29,930 nucleotides of DNA from UBA3206 sp964548855 (GTDB lineage Bacteria; Bacillota_I; Bacilli_A; Acholeplasmatales; Anaeroplasmataceae). The stretch is taken from NCBI GenBank assembly GCA_964548855.1, contig CAZJSR010000020.1:1-29930 (forward strand), read 5' to 3'. The first letter of the stretch is position 1; every line of letters starts with the position of its first letter. Positions 6,025-13,856 of the stretch are shown one piece after another. The notes beneath the pieces were generated by a model. The model worked only from the letters and a program-made list of their open reading frames with translations. It made no database searches and was not told the origin of the DNA. The translations under genes were made by a program, and so were the position numbers.

Positions 6025-7531
6025 AGAAACAATATGTGCAATATATGCAAGATTCTCATCTGATGATAAAGAGGATGATAACGACATATCTAGAAGTGTT
6101 GCTAATCAATTAAAATACGCTTCTGAATATGCCAAGAAAAATAATTTTAAAATCTATGATACATACTATGATATGCAAATAACAGGAACAACCCTAAATC
6201 GTCCTGGCCTTAAAAGTATGCTTAGAGATATGGAAAAAGGTCTTTTCAATACAATAATTGTTAAAGACCTTTCACGCTTTTCTAGAAACTTTGTAGATGC
6301 ATCTAAATATATAGATGAAGTATTTCCTCAAAACAAAATAAGATTTATTTCAATAATGGACCATTATGATTCAGCTAATGGAGAAGATGATTCTATAGTA
6401 TTTAGAAACTTCTTTAATGGTATGTATTCTAAAGATGCAAAAAGAAAAATCCATAGATCATTTAAGGATAGAATAGATAAAAAATATTTAGTGTCAATTC
6501 CAATATATGGCTATAAAAAGGATAAAAATAAAAACATCATAATAGATGATGAAGCCGCTAAAATAATAAAAAGAATCTATAAAGAATTTATAGAAGAGCA
6601 CAAAACCTATGCTAAAATAGCTAAAGGCTTAGAACAAAATAAAATATATATTCCATCAGCTCATAAATATTATAATTTAAAACAAAAAATATCTACTAAA
6701 TTTATGAGTGGAGTAATAAACAATCCTTATAAATGGGATGCTACATTTATAAAAAGAGTATTACACAATTATGAATATTGTGGACATGCAGTAAATGAAA
6801 CATGGTCTAAAAAGTCTAAATCTACAGATAGAACTAATATAATAGTAGAAAACACTCATCCTGCAATTATAGATGAAGAAACATTTGCACTTGCAGCAAA
6901 CCTAACAAAGACAGTAAATAAAAATCCTGAAAGATTAAAATATATTCCTAATATATTATATTGTAAATGTCATCCTAAAAGAGCATTAACATTTTATCAT
7001 TATAGAGGCTCAAACAATAAGCCACTATATAAATGTAATTGCTGTAACTCTATAACAAATAGAATTGATGCAGAAGATATAATAGAGGTTTTATATCAAG
7101 ATGTATGCTCAATAATGAATGAAATACTTAATGATAAGGAAGCATACTTTGAAAAATTTAAAGCAATGCTATATTCTAAAGAATCCTATTATACATTAAA
7201 AAAACAAATAGAAGAATCTAATAAAAAATTCAAAACCATATATGAAAAATATAAAGCAAATAAATTATCAAAAGAATCATATATAGAATTAAGAAATAAA
7301 TTAACATCACATATTAATGAGCTTAATAATAAATTAGAATTATTTGAATATGAAAAACTAGATATAAAAATAATAGAAATGAAATACAATGAATTTGTAA
7401 AAGAAATTGATGCAGAGGCTTTAACAAATCTATCTAAACCAGAAATAATTAAGTATTTTATTTCTAGAGTATATGTAGACTTTGAAACTAAACCTATTAA
7501 TATAGATGTTAAATACAAATTTCAAATTTAG
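6014..7531 (+). CDS. Large serine recombinase 2
   Basis: This encodes 505 residues. CAIYARFSSDD near the N-terminus holds the expected catalytic Ser, and IIVKDLSRFSRNFVDASKY is the second conserved block. A recombinase domain (IYGYKKDKNKN onward) includes the typical NNPYKWDATFIKRVLHNYEYCG segment. A zinc ribbon (YCKCHPKRA and YKCNCCN, about 316-343) and a Lys/Glu-rich coiled coil (about 385-450) follow. The ATG lies inside the 3' end of recombinase 1, so both are co-translated. Such pairs occur in mobile elements of Bacillota, where both proteins may be needed for excision. An intrinsic terminator follows at once. The gene looks intact, unlike most of its downstream neighbours. Confidence 0.9.
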   Translation: MKNKETICAIYARFSSDDKEDDNDISRSVANQLKYASEYAKKNNFKIYDTYYDMQITGTTLNRPGLKSMLRDMEKGLFNTIIVKDLSRFSRNFVDASKYIDEVFPQNKIRFISIMDHYDSANGEDDSIVFRNFFNGMYSKDAKRKIHRSFKDRIDKKYLVSIPIYGYKKDKNKNIIIDDEAAKIIKRIYKEFIEEHKTYAKIAKGLEQNKIYIPSAHKYYNLKQKISTKFMSGVINNPYKWDATFIKRVLHNYEYCGHAVNETWSKKSKSTDRTNIIVENTHPAIIDEETFALAANLTKTVNKNPERLKYIPNILYCKCHPKRALTFYHYRGSNNKPLYKCNCCNSITNRIDAEDIIEVLYQDVCSIMNEILNDKEAYFEKFKAMLYSKESYYTLKKQIEESNKKFKTIYEKYKANKLSKESYIELRNKLTSHINELNNKLELFEYEKLDIKIIEMKYNEFVKEIDAEALTNLSKPEIIKYFISRVYVDFETKPINIDVKYKFQI

Positions 7532-7532
7532 T

Positions 7533-7559
7533 AAGACTTACAACCGTAGGTCTTTTTTT
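7533..7559 (+). terminator. Intrinsic terminator after recombinases
   Basis: AAGACTTAC and GTAGGTCTT pair around AACC (one G-T wobble), followed by a run of T. Confidence 0.8.
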
Positions 7560-7584
7560 AATAATGAAAAACAAAATATGATAA

Positions 7585-8574
7585 TATAAAAAATGGAGTA
7601 AATCTTTTAGATTTCTAAAAGAATATATTAGTGGTAAAAGCCTTAATTGAAAAAAATTATGGCCCAAAGATTATAGTAATATAGATTTTAATGCTTGGGA
7701 TATATATTTTGCATTGGCAATAGGAGAAAAAGATTATAATTGGTGGGATATAGAAACTGAAATGTTAAAAACATTTACTGATGATAAAAATTTTAATTGG
7801 CTTAGAGTATATCATATATCTATAAATCGTTCGGAAAATTTTTTAGGTGCTATTGATTTGGACTATATAATGGTAGGCATATTATTTTTAAAATACTGAC
7901 TTTTCAACGGAAGAAAGGTATTATATGTTTTTATTAGATGAATTAAGAATATTTGAAAAGAATTTTGGAAAATATGTAAGTGAAGAATATAATGAAAAAT
8001 ATCATGAATATTTAGAAAATGCAAAAAAAATTCTTTGGTAGAATCTTTTGACGAAGATATAAAATCAATTGAAACATTTAATTATACTAATAATGGAGTT
8101 ATGAGAACCACCAAATCAATTGACTATTTGAATGATATTCAGCATATAAATGGTGTTTATAAAAATCCTATTTTCGGTGTAGATTCTTCGAGAATACATA
8201 TTGATAAACCAGAAGTTGTTTTCACTAAAGTATCAAGTCGATTAATATATTCGACTTTTATTGATGGGATGTTAGGAACTACTTTTAATAACCTGGTGAT
8301 TTTTGGTCATTCGTTAAGTGAACATAATTATAGCTATTTTTTTCCTATTTTCGATTATTTTGAAATGTCAAATATTATGAAATCAAGTTCAATTATTTTT
8401 GCTTATAATTTTTATAATGAATCTGAAAAGGAAGATATAATTTTGTCTAAAATTAGAAAAGTAACTAAGCTAATATATCAATATGAAAATTATCTAGGAA
8501 GAAATAAAGAAAATAGATTGATAGATTCTTTGACAGCGCAAGGAAGAATAAAAATCATTGAAATACCTAAGTGA
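7585..8574 (+). pseudogene. AbiH-like abortive infection gene, multiply broken
   Basis: Fragments in different frames line up as one AbiH-family protein. Frame 1 (7585-7899) gives SFRFLKEYISGKSLN, a TGA at 7648-7650, then NAWDIYFALAIGEKDYNWWD. Another frame (about 7890-8030) gives DFSTEERYYMFLLDELRIF. A third (8035-8574) gives NPIFGVDSS and NNLVIFGHSLSEHNY with an SYFFPIFDYF block, the typical AbiH C-terminus. The conserved N-terminal nucleotide-binding-like start is missing. The second break is in a run of eight A (8023-8030), where one extra A would restore the frame. AbiH proteins give phage-exclusion phenotypes by an unknown mechanism. This copy is presumably dead. It lies directly behind the recombinases, as expected for cargo or an older neighbour. 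Confidence 0.65.
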
Positions 8575-8706
8575 TTAAGATTATAAGATAAATCCCTATT
8601 TGTATAGTAGATGGTAGAAAACTTCAACATAATACTATATTTATAATAATAGGTTAGAAAATATGTATTTTGAAGGTTAAAAACCAAAAGTGTCCATTTT
8701 TTTTAC
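8575..8706. other. Gene-free stretch between broken genes
   Basis: This is AT-rich sequence with no credible ORF, promoter or hairpin. It ends in a run of eight T at 8697-8704 that abuts the truncated regulator fragment. The junction is a plausible deletion or insertion scar. Confidence 0.3.
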
Positions 8707-8802
8707 GAAACACATATATCTAATGTAATTGGAAAACTTGGAGTATCATCACGTACTCAAGCAATTTTAACTTTAATGAAAAATGGCATTATTAATGTAT
8801 AA
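8707..8802 (+). pseudogene. 3' fragment of a LuxR/NarL-type regulator (HTH C-terminus)
   Basis: Thirty-one codons starting at ETHISNVIGKLGVSSRTQAI and running to MKNGIINV, then TAA, match the last two helices of the LuxR DNA-binding domain. There the recognition helix normally reads TVKTHIxNIxxKLxVxxRTQAV. Everything upstream, including the receiver domain, is absent, replaced by a T-run and unrelated sequence. The reading frame and the terminator right behind it are preserved, so the truncation is probably recent. It may once have been part of a two-component system. Confidence 0.7.
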
Positions 8803-8818
8803 TAGTGCCATTTTTATT
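8779..8818 (+). terminator. Intrinsic terminator of the truncated regulator
   Basis: AAAAATGGCA and TGCCATTTTT pair, with the stem extended inward by TTATTA / TAATAG, followed by T-rich sequence. The hairpin overlaps the last codons of the fragment. Confidence 0.75.
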
Positions 8819-9016
8819 TTATCTATAATCAAATGTAATATTTTAATCAATAATGGTTGAAATAATTGATAATGTAGAAACAGTACTTTGAATAGTTCAC
8901 AAGGAGGGATATAGAACTATAAATATTCAAAATCCATAATTTAAATCAGTTTGAAAGCACTTATTTTAATCATTGTTTACATTTGTGCCCATATGTAATA
9001 TAGTCAGGTGACAAAT
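8819..9016. other. Intergenic region with isolated ribosome-site-like sequence
   Basis: The stretch holds CAAGGAGGGATATA (8900-8913), identical over 14 bases to the ribosome-site region of pheromone cassette 2, but no start codon or AgrD-like ORF follows. A possible promoter for the next gene is TTGTTT (8973-8978), 17 bp, TAATAT (8996-9001), although it sits close to the start codon. No LytTR-like repeats are seen here. Confidence 0.3.
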
Positions 9017-9403
9017 ATGTTTGATCAACAAAAATATATTAATTCTTATATAAAAGATAATTATCGTACGATAAAATTAAGAATAAGAAATGATGATAAA
9101 GTATTAATTAATAAAATAAATAATGTAGATAATATAAATAAATATATTTTAGAATTAATAAAAAAAGATATACAAGAAAATAGAATTTACAATTACATTG
9201 ATAACGAAATAGAGATAGATTTTGAGTTATCTATAACTATGGAAGATTTGGTTAACAAAGCTGAAGAGGCAGACTTGTTAGAAGATTATGGACTTTATAT
9301 GAATCTTGCAGATGCGATAGATTCACAAGGTAAAAAGGAAGTAAGTAATCATATTATTACAGAAACTGAATGGAAAAGATTAACTAGGAGGTATTGTTTA
9401 TGA
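9017..9403 (+). CDS. Antitoxin-like small protein paired with HipA-like kinase
   Basis: The ATG at 9017 is preferred to the GTG at 9008 because AGGTGA (9006-9011) is its ribosome site. The product has 128 residues. The N-terminal part (NYRTIKLRIRNDDKVLINKI followed by NINKYILELIKKDI) resembles a ribbon-helix-helix type segment: a short basic strand followed by two helices that usually bind operator DNA as dimers. The acidic C-terminal half, with EDYGLYMNLADAI, would be the partner-binding part. Its TGA overlaps the next gene's ATG (ATGA), so the two are coupled like a toxin-antitoxin pair. The gene is intact while its partner is broken. The fold assignment is from pattern only. Confidence 0.55.
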   Translation: MFDQQKYINSYIKDNYRTIKLRIRNDDKVLINKINNVDNINKYILELIKKDIQENRIYNYIDNEIEIDFELSITMEDLVNKAEEADLLEDYGLYMNLADAIDSQGKKEVSNHIITETEWKRLTRRYCL

Positions 9404-10337
9404 TTGAATTAATAGATTTTTCTAATTGTGAATTAAGTTCTAGAAATTTACAATAAGGTGGTCGTGCTGGAGAAAACGTGGAGTTTTGCATGATGGTGAA
9501 TTTTGGTTTTTAAAGTTTCCAAAGAATACAATAGGAATGAAAAGGGTAGATGGATTGTCATATGTTACATCACCATTAAATGAGTATATAGGAAGTAATA
9601 TCTATAAAATACTAGGATATGATGTCCATGAAACTATATTAGGTGTTTGTTTTGATGGGAAAAGAAATAAAGTGGTATGTGCTTGTAAGGATTTTATTAA
9701 AGATGATAATAATGAATTGTTAATACCATATACATCGTTAAGAAATGATACTAATCCTATAATTATGGAAAGAAGAGATAGTTCTTTTCACTCACCATCA
9801 AATATAAATGAGATAGTATTCCAACTTAAACATAATACGGTTTTAAGCAATATTAAAAATGCTACAGAAAGATTTTGGGATGTTGTTTTAATAGATATGT
9901 TAATTAATAATAACGATAGAAATGAAGATAATTGGGGTGTGATAAAATTTAAAAAAGAAAATAAATATGTTTTATCTCCTGTTTATGATTGTGGAAATTG
10001 CTTTTATGGTAAAACGAGTGAAGAAAGAATTGAAAGTATATTAGGTGATGAAAGTAAACTGTATAGTAGTGCAATTAATGGTGTAACTGCTTATGAAAAT
10101 GATGAAGAAAAAAGAATCGCCGCAATGAATATTTTAAAAGAGATTAAAGAGAATATGCCAAGTACATTCGTAAAAGTATACAATAATATAATAGGTAATT
10201 TAGAAAAAATAGAGAAATTGATTAATGATATACCAAACGAATATAATGGAATACCGGTAATAAGTGATAATCGAAAAGATTATTATTTAAAAACATTAAA
10301 AATAAGATTAGATTATATTGTTAAAGAATTTCTATAA
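9400..10337 (+). pseudogene. HipA/CtkA-like Ser/Thr kinase toxin, broken near its N-terminus
   Basis: A ribosome site (AGGAGG, 9386-9391) and ATG 9400 begin MIELIDFSNCELSSRNLQ, then TAA at 9454-9456 falls where Tyr is expected (NLQ-Y-GGRAGE). About 20 nt later one A is missing in GAAAACGTGG, which shifts the frame into the long ORF at 9486-10337. That ORF carries the HipA-like kinase core: catalytic loop INNNDRNEDNWG, metal-binding PVYDCGNCFYG, and the upstream FWFLKFPKN strand with the candidate ATP lysine. HipA-type kinases phosphorylate translation factors or tRNA synthetases and cause growth arrest. Two independent lesions in the first 80 nt fit selection for loss of toxicity. A shortened product from an internal start would lack part of the N-terminal lobe. 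Confidence 0.7.
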
Positions 10338-10351
10338 TATTAAAATTGTAG

Positions 10352-10405
10352 AGTACCCCTTAAGTTTGACTAGAGAAATCTAGAAAGACTTAAGGGGACT
10401 TTTTT
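10352..10405 (+). terminator. Intrinsic terminator after the HipA-like gene
   Basis: CCCCTTAAGT pairs with ACTTAAGGGG, with an inner TAGA/TCTA hairpin, followed by six T. It is the most GC-rich stem in this part of the window. Confidence 0.85.
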
Positions 10406-10519
10406 ATGCAACTTACCAATTGATTACTGCAACTTGCTTTATTTTTATAGATATTTATAAAAAATTTCACTAAAATTCTAAGTGAAAAAAATGTATGTTA
10501 AGAAAAGAGGATTAATTAT

Positions 10520-11383
10520 ATGAAAAAATGTTTTTTATTATTAGTGATTATATTAATATTTGTTATAACCTCATGTTCTATAAGGAAAGATTTCATAGCT
10601 TGTGAAAATTTTATTACAAAAGATTATACATTATCTAATGCATCAAAAATAGAAATTAAAAATATATATCTTAAACAAGGCACTACATATTTTGGCGCAA
10701 ATGTTTATTTTTGTGAATCTAGTGTAAATAAAATATCGATTACTGCTAGTGAAGATGTAATAGAAGAGATTGATGTAAGCAATTATAATTCTAAAATAAG
10801 TATAACTGCAGATAGATATAAAAACTATCAAACCAAGTCTGTTGATATTTATATTTATGGCTTTAAATTTGATGAATTTACTTTATCAAATGTAGACGCA
10901 AAGATTAAAAAATCAACATTTATGGATAAAAATATAAAAATAAATTTAAGTGGTGCCTCAAATTTAAGTATGGATGAAATTAATAATAATGCATATTTAG
11001 ATGTATCAGGTTCATCGATTGTAAATATTAGAAGTATTAATATAGAAGAGTTAGATATAAACTCATCAGGCTCTTCAAGTATAGAAGTAAGTGATGTGAT
11101 TTTAAATAGAGTAAACGCATCTTTATCAGGCTCATCAAAACTATATTTAAAAGGAAATATAAATAAAGGACATTATGAAGGATCTGGTGCATCGAAATTT
11201 GAACTTGAAAAATGTTTAAATAATGATGTAGATATTAGTTTATCTGGAGCTTCAAAATTAAATGTTTCTTTTAAAAATTCCATAAAAGGTGACATTTCAG
11301 GCGGGAGTTATGTTTTATATTATAGTGAATCTGATGATATTAATGTTAAAGTGTCTGGTGGTTCAAAAATTATTAGAGGTTAG
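10520..11383 (+). CDS. Lipoprotein with GIN-like beta-helix repeats (DUF2807 type)
   Basis: This encodes 287 residues. The signal peptide ends in the lipobox ITSC (Cys19), so the protein is membrane-tethered on the outer face. From about residue 140 the short motif SG(A/S)S recurs roughly every 20 residues (LSGASNL, VSGSSIV, SSGSSSI, LSGSSKL, GSGASKF, LSGASKL, ISGGSY, VSGGSKI). This spacing predicts a right-handed parallel beta helix, as in the head-GIN/DUF2807 family. Those proteins are thought to be surface adhesion or binding modules, with no reaction known. It has a good ribosome site (AGAGGA) and its own upstream region after a terminator. The HD-GYP gene follows after 27 nt, so the two may be co-expressed. 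Confidence 0.75.
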   Translation: MKKCFLLLVIILIFVITSCSIRKDFIACENFITKDYTLSNASKIEIKNIYLKQGTTYFGANVYFCESSVNKISITASEDVIEEIDVSNYNSKISITADRYKNYQTKSVDIYIYGFKFDEFTLSNVDAKIKKSTFMDKNIKINLSGASNLSMDEINNNAYLDVSGSSIVNIRSINIEELDINSSGSSSIEVSDVILNRVNASLSGSSKLYLKGNINKGHYEGSGASKFELEKCLNNDVDISLSGASKLNVSFKNSIKGDISGGSYVLYYSESDDINVKVSGGSKIIRG

Positions 11384-11410
11384 TATATTATTAAATACTG
11401 GAGGTAAAAT

Positions 11411-12718
11411 ATGGAATATATAAAATTACAAATTGCTTCATTAATATTAGTTATATATATCGCTATTATGTATTTTAAAAATAAAATTAAAGTAAAGAAT
11501 CAAAGAAAATTTAAACAATTCGATTTGATTATAGTTGTCAGTTTATTTTCTATTATATGTGATGGTATAACTGCAATAACTGTTAATCATTTAAATGAGG
11601 TAGATATACTGATAAATAAGTTTTTGCATCTTCTTTTTTTGATTTCTTTAGATTCTGTTATATTTTTAATGTTTATTTATATGCTTTATACGACCGATTT
11701 ATTTCCAAAAAGAAATAAAACAAAATTACTTGTATTCACTCCGTTTATATTAAATATTTTAATAGTAATAATATTTATATATCAATTACAATTTAAAGAA
11801 GGAATAATAAGTAATTATTCTATGGGAATATCAGCTTATACTTGTTTTTTTATGGTTGCAGCATATGTAGCATTTACAATCTTGATATTTATTAAAAGAT
11901 GGAAATATATTGAATCAAGAAAAAGGATTTGTATAGCTACTTATCTAATAGTTTTATTAGCAGTAACAACATATCAAATAATATTTCCAGATTCTTTACT
12001 TACAAGTTGTGGAGTTGCGATTATAGTATTAGGGGTGTATTTAAATCAAGAGAATCCTGCAATTAATAAACTATCGATCTATCATAAAGAAATGATATTT
12101 GGATTTGCAAATTTAATAGAAAATAAGGATTTTAACACAGGTGGTCATATTAAGCGTACGTCTTTATATGTTAAACTTTTGGCAGAAGGATTAAGAAAAC
12201 AAGGTTATTACAAAAATATTTTAACAAAAGATTATATAAATAATTTATGTCTTGCAGCACCTTTACATGATATAGGTAAAATTGCAATTCCTGATAGTAT
12301 TTTACAAAAGCCTGATCAATTAACAGAAGATGAGTTTGAAGTAATTAAAAAACATACTTCAAAAGGTGGTGAAATAATATTAGAGACATTTGGTAATTTG
12401 GATAATGATGATTATTTATTTGTTTCTTATAATATTGCTAAATATCATCATGAAAAATGGAATGGAAAAGGATATCCGGAAAACTTAAAAGGAGAACAAA
12501 TTCCATTATGTGCAAGAATAATGTCTATCGCAGATGTATTTGATGCAGTATCAGAAAAACGATGTTATAGAGATGCGTTATCATTAGATGATTGTTTTCA
12601 TATAATTGAAAACGGAAAAGGTACTGATTTTGAACCATTATTAGTTGATGTATTTTTATCACTAAGTAATGATGTAAAGAAGATTTATTATTCATTAAAT
12701 CATGAAAAAACTTTATAA
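11411..12718 (+). CDS. Seven-TM HD-GYP domain cyclic-di-GMP phosphodiesterase
   Basis: This encodes 435 residues. Seven hydrophobic segments fill residues 5 to about 212, forming a membrane sensor of unknown ligand. The cytoplasmic HD-GYP domain (about 225-425) has every hallmark: LHDIGK (His286, Asp287), KKHT (about 313-316), YHHEKWNGKGYP (His346/347, GYP 354-356) and IADVFDAV (Asp375). HD-GYP enzymes hydrolyse c-di-GMP to pGpG or GMP with a di- or tri-iron centre. The ribosome site GGAGG lies just before the ATG. Since a GGDEF/EAL protein is encoded about 4 kb downstream, this locus region can both make and degrade c-di-GMP. The gene is intact, though it sits among pseudogenes. Confidence 0.92.
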   Translation: MEYIKLQIASLILVIYIAIMYFKNKIKVKNQRKFKQFDLIIVVSLFSIICDGITAITVNHLNEVDILINKFLHLLFLISLDSVIFLMFIYMLYTTDLFPKRNKTKLLVFTPFILNILIVIIFIYQLQFKEGIISNYSMGISAYTCFFMVAAYVAFTILIFIKRWKYIESRKRICIATYLIVLLAVTTYQIIFPDSLLTSCGVAIIVLGVYLNQENPAINKLSIYHKEMIFGFANLIENKDFNTGGHIKRTSLYVKLLAEGLRKQGYYKNILTKDYINNLCLAAPLHDIGKIAIPDSILQKPDQLTEDEFEVIKKHTSKGGEIILETFGNLDNDDYLFVSYNIAKYHHEKWNGKGYPENLKGEQIPLCARIMSIADVFDAVSEKRCYRDALSLDDCFHIIENGKGTDFEPLLVDVFLSLSNDVKKIYYSLNHEKTL

Positions 12719-12788
12719 TTCATTTATAAATATTTTATGTAAAATAACATAGAAGATATTTATCATTCATGTTTAAAGGGAAAACATT

Positions 12789-13224
12789 ATGGGGATTTGT
12801 TGTATAAAACAGGATAAGTTCTATCTTCAGTAATAAGAATGACTAATGAACAAAGATTGTTTGAAGAAAAATGCTTGTTGATTTATGAAAAAAATTATCG
12901 CATAAAACCGTAATGATTCTTCTTGAAGATGGTATAAATGAACATGGATTAAGTGTTGCACTAACATTTTTATTATCAAAAAAATCAATCCTGGAATAAA
13001 CGGTGGTTTTATTGTAAGGAAATTATTAGAAGTATGTAAAACAACATTAGATGCATCTTTAAAAAAATATTTCAAGTAAGTATGGTTTTGTATGTCAATT
13101 TGAAAAGGAATTACACTTTGATACTATATGGTCTACAGTATATGATTCACGTAGTCTATATAATGAGATATGTGAAGGAAATCCGTATAGACTAAAATAT
13201 AGCTTTGATAATAGATTAGAATAG
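12789..13224 (+). pseudogene. Degraded linear-amide C-N hydrolase (C45/acyltransferase-like) gene
   Basis: In the 12719-13441 stretch without an intact gene, pieces in several frames form one protein. They are MGICCIKQDKF at 12789, then LLEDGINEHGLSVALTFL from 12913, then (after a frameshift in a run of A near 12985) NPGINGGFIVRKLLEVCKTT, then a further frame FDTIWSTVYDSRSL with GNPYRLKY, ending at TAG 13224. The G[IM]NEHGL block and the final strands match the Ntn-hydrolase families that cleave linear amides or transfer acyl groups (choloylglycine hydrolase, C45/AAT). Much of the N-terminal half is missing. At least three frame breaks make it clearly nonfunctional. The rest of the stretch, 13225-13441, shows nothing coding. 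Confidence 0.6.
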
Positions 13225-13441
13225 GTATTAAAACAAGATGGAAAGAAAAGGTTATTAACGCTTGGTAAAATAATTTAGCAAGTATTTTTAAATTGTTAAT
13301 AAAAATAAAATATACATTTAGTGCTAAATATTATAAAATATATCTAAAGAATACGAACACAAAAAAACACGAATGATAATTTTATAAAAAAATGTATTAG
13401 AAAATTATAATTGAAAAAAATAAAAGTAGAGGTATTAACTT

Positions 13442-13855
13442 ATGAGCAAAGAAAAATTAGAGTTTTATCCAATTCATCCATCAAGAAGAAAAACACATTT
13501 GATTGAAAAGTCTATTATGCCAGATTTATCACAATCATCACCGTTTAATGTTTTAGAACTATTAAATGAATTAAATAATAATTTAAGTGAAAGTCTTAAA
13601 ATATATGAAGACAAAAGATTTGAAGTTGAAGGCATAGTTACATATATTGGTCTAGACATTCATCATAAACCATCTCTAAAACTTTCAAATAGTGAAAATG
13701 GAAAATGTTGTGCCTTAACAATTTTTCCTAAGAAGGATTTTTATAAACAAGTTTCATTGGGAGATAAAGTAATTGTTAAAGCAAATTACCTGGTTTTATG
13801 TAACTTATTTGGTGTTGTAATGAAAAATAGTGAATTAGTAAAGGTAATTAAATAA
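13442..13855 (+). CDS. OB-fold protein (tRNA_anti-like)
   Basis: This encodes 137 residues, without signal or membrane segment. The C-terminal 80 residues have the five-strand pattern of OB-fold tRNA_anti-like proteins: KRFEVEGIVTYIG, PSLKLSNSENGKC, ALTIFPKKDFYKQVSLGDKVIV, then FGVVMKNSELVKV. Such domains bind nucleic acid or oligosaccharide, and in many Bacillota they occur in small proteins of unknown role. The N-terminal part is basic and poorly structured. A ribosome site (AGAGGT) precedes it. It ends one base before the amidohydrolase gene, so it is the first gene of a four-gene operon, and its part in that pathway is unclear. Confidence 0.65.
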   Translation: MSKEKLEFYPIHPSRRKTHLIEKSIMPDLSQSSPFNVLELLNELNNNLSESLKIYEDKRFEVEGIVTYIGLDIHHKPSLKLSNSENGKCCALTIFPKKDFYKQVSLGDKVIVKANYLVLCNLFGVVMKNSELVKVIK

Positions 13856-13856
13856 T

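Noticed and set aside
7648..7650. TGA read as tryptophan (Mycoplasma code)
   Set aside because: Several intact genes end cleanly in TGA, including ATGA overlaps at 9400-9403 and 14831-14834, and the gene at 7585 has other lesions, so it is a pseudogene under the standard code.
8900..8945. A third AgrD-like cassette, suggested by CAAGGAGGGATATA identical to the ribosome site of cassette 2
   Set aside because: No start codon, no AgrD-like codons and no 9-bp repeats follow or precede it. The shared bases are mostly a strong ribosome site, so chance or a distant relic is enough.
12827..13075. Minus-strand ORF of 82 codons in the gene-poor stretch
   Set aside because: The plus strand here carries recognisable C-N hydrolase fragments, which explain the sequence better. 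The minus frame shows no ribosome site or family features.
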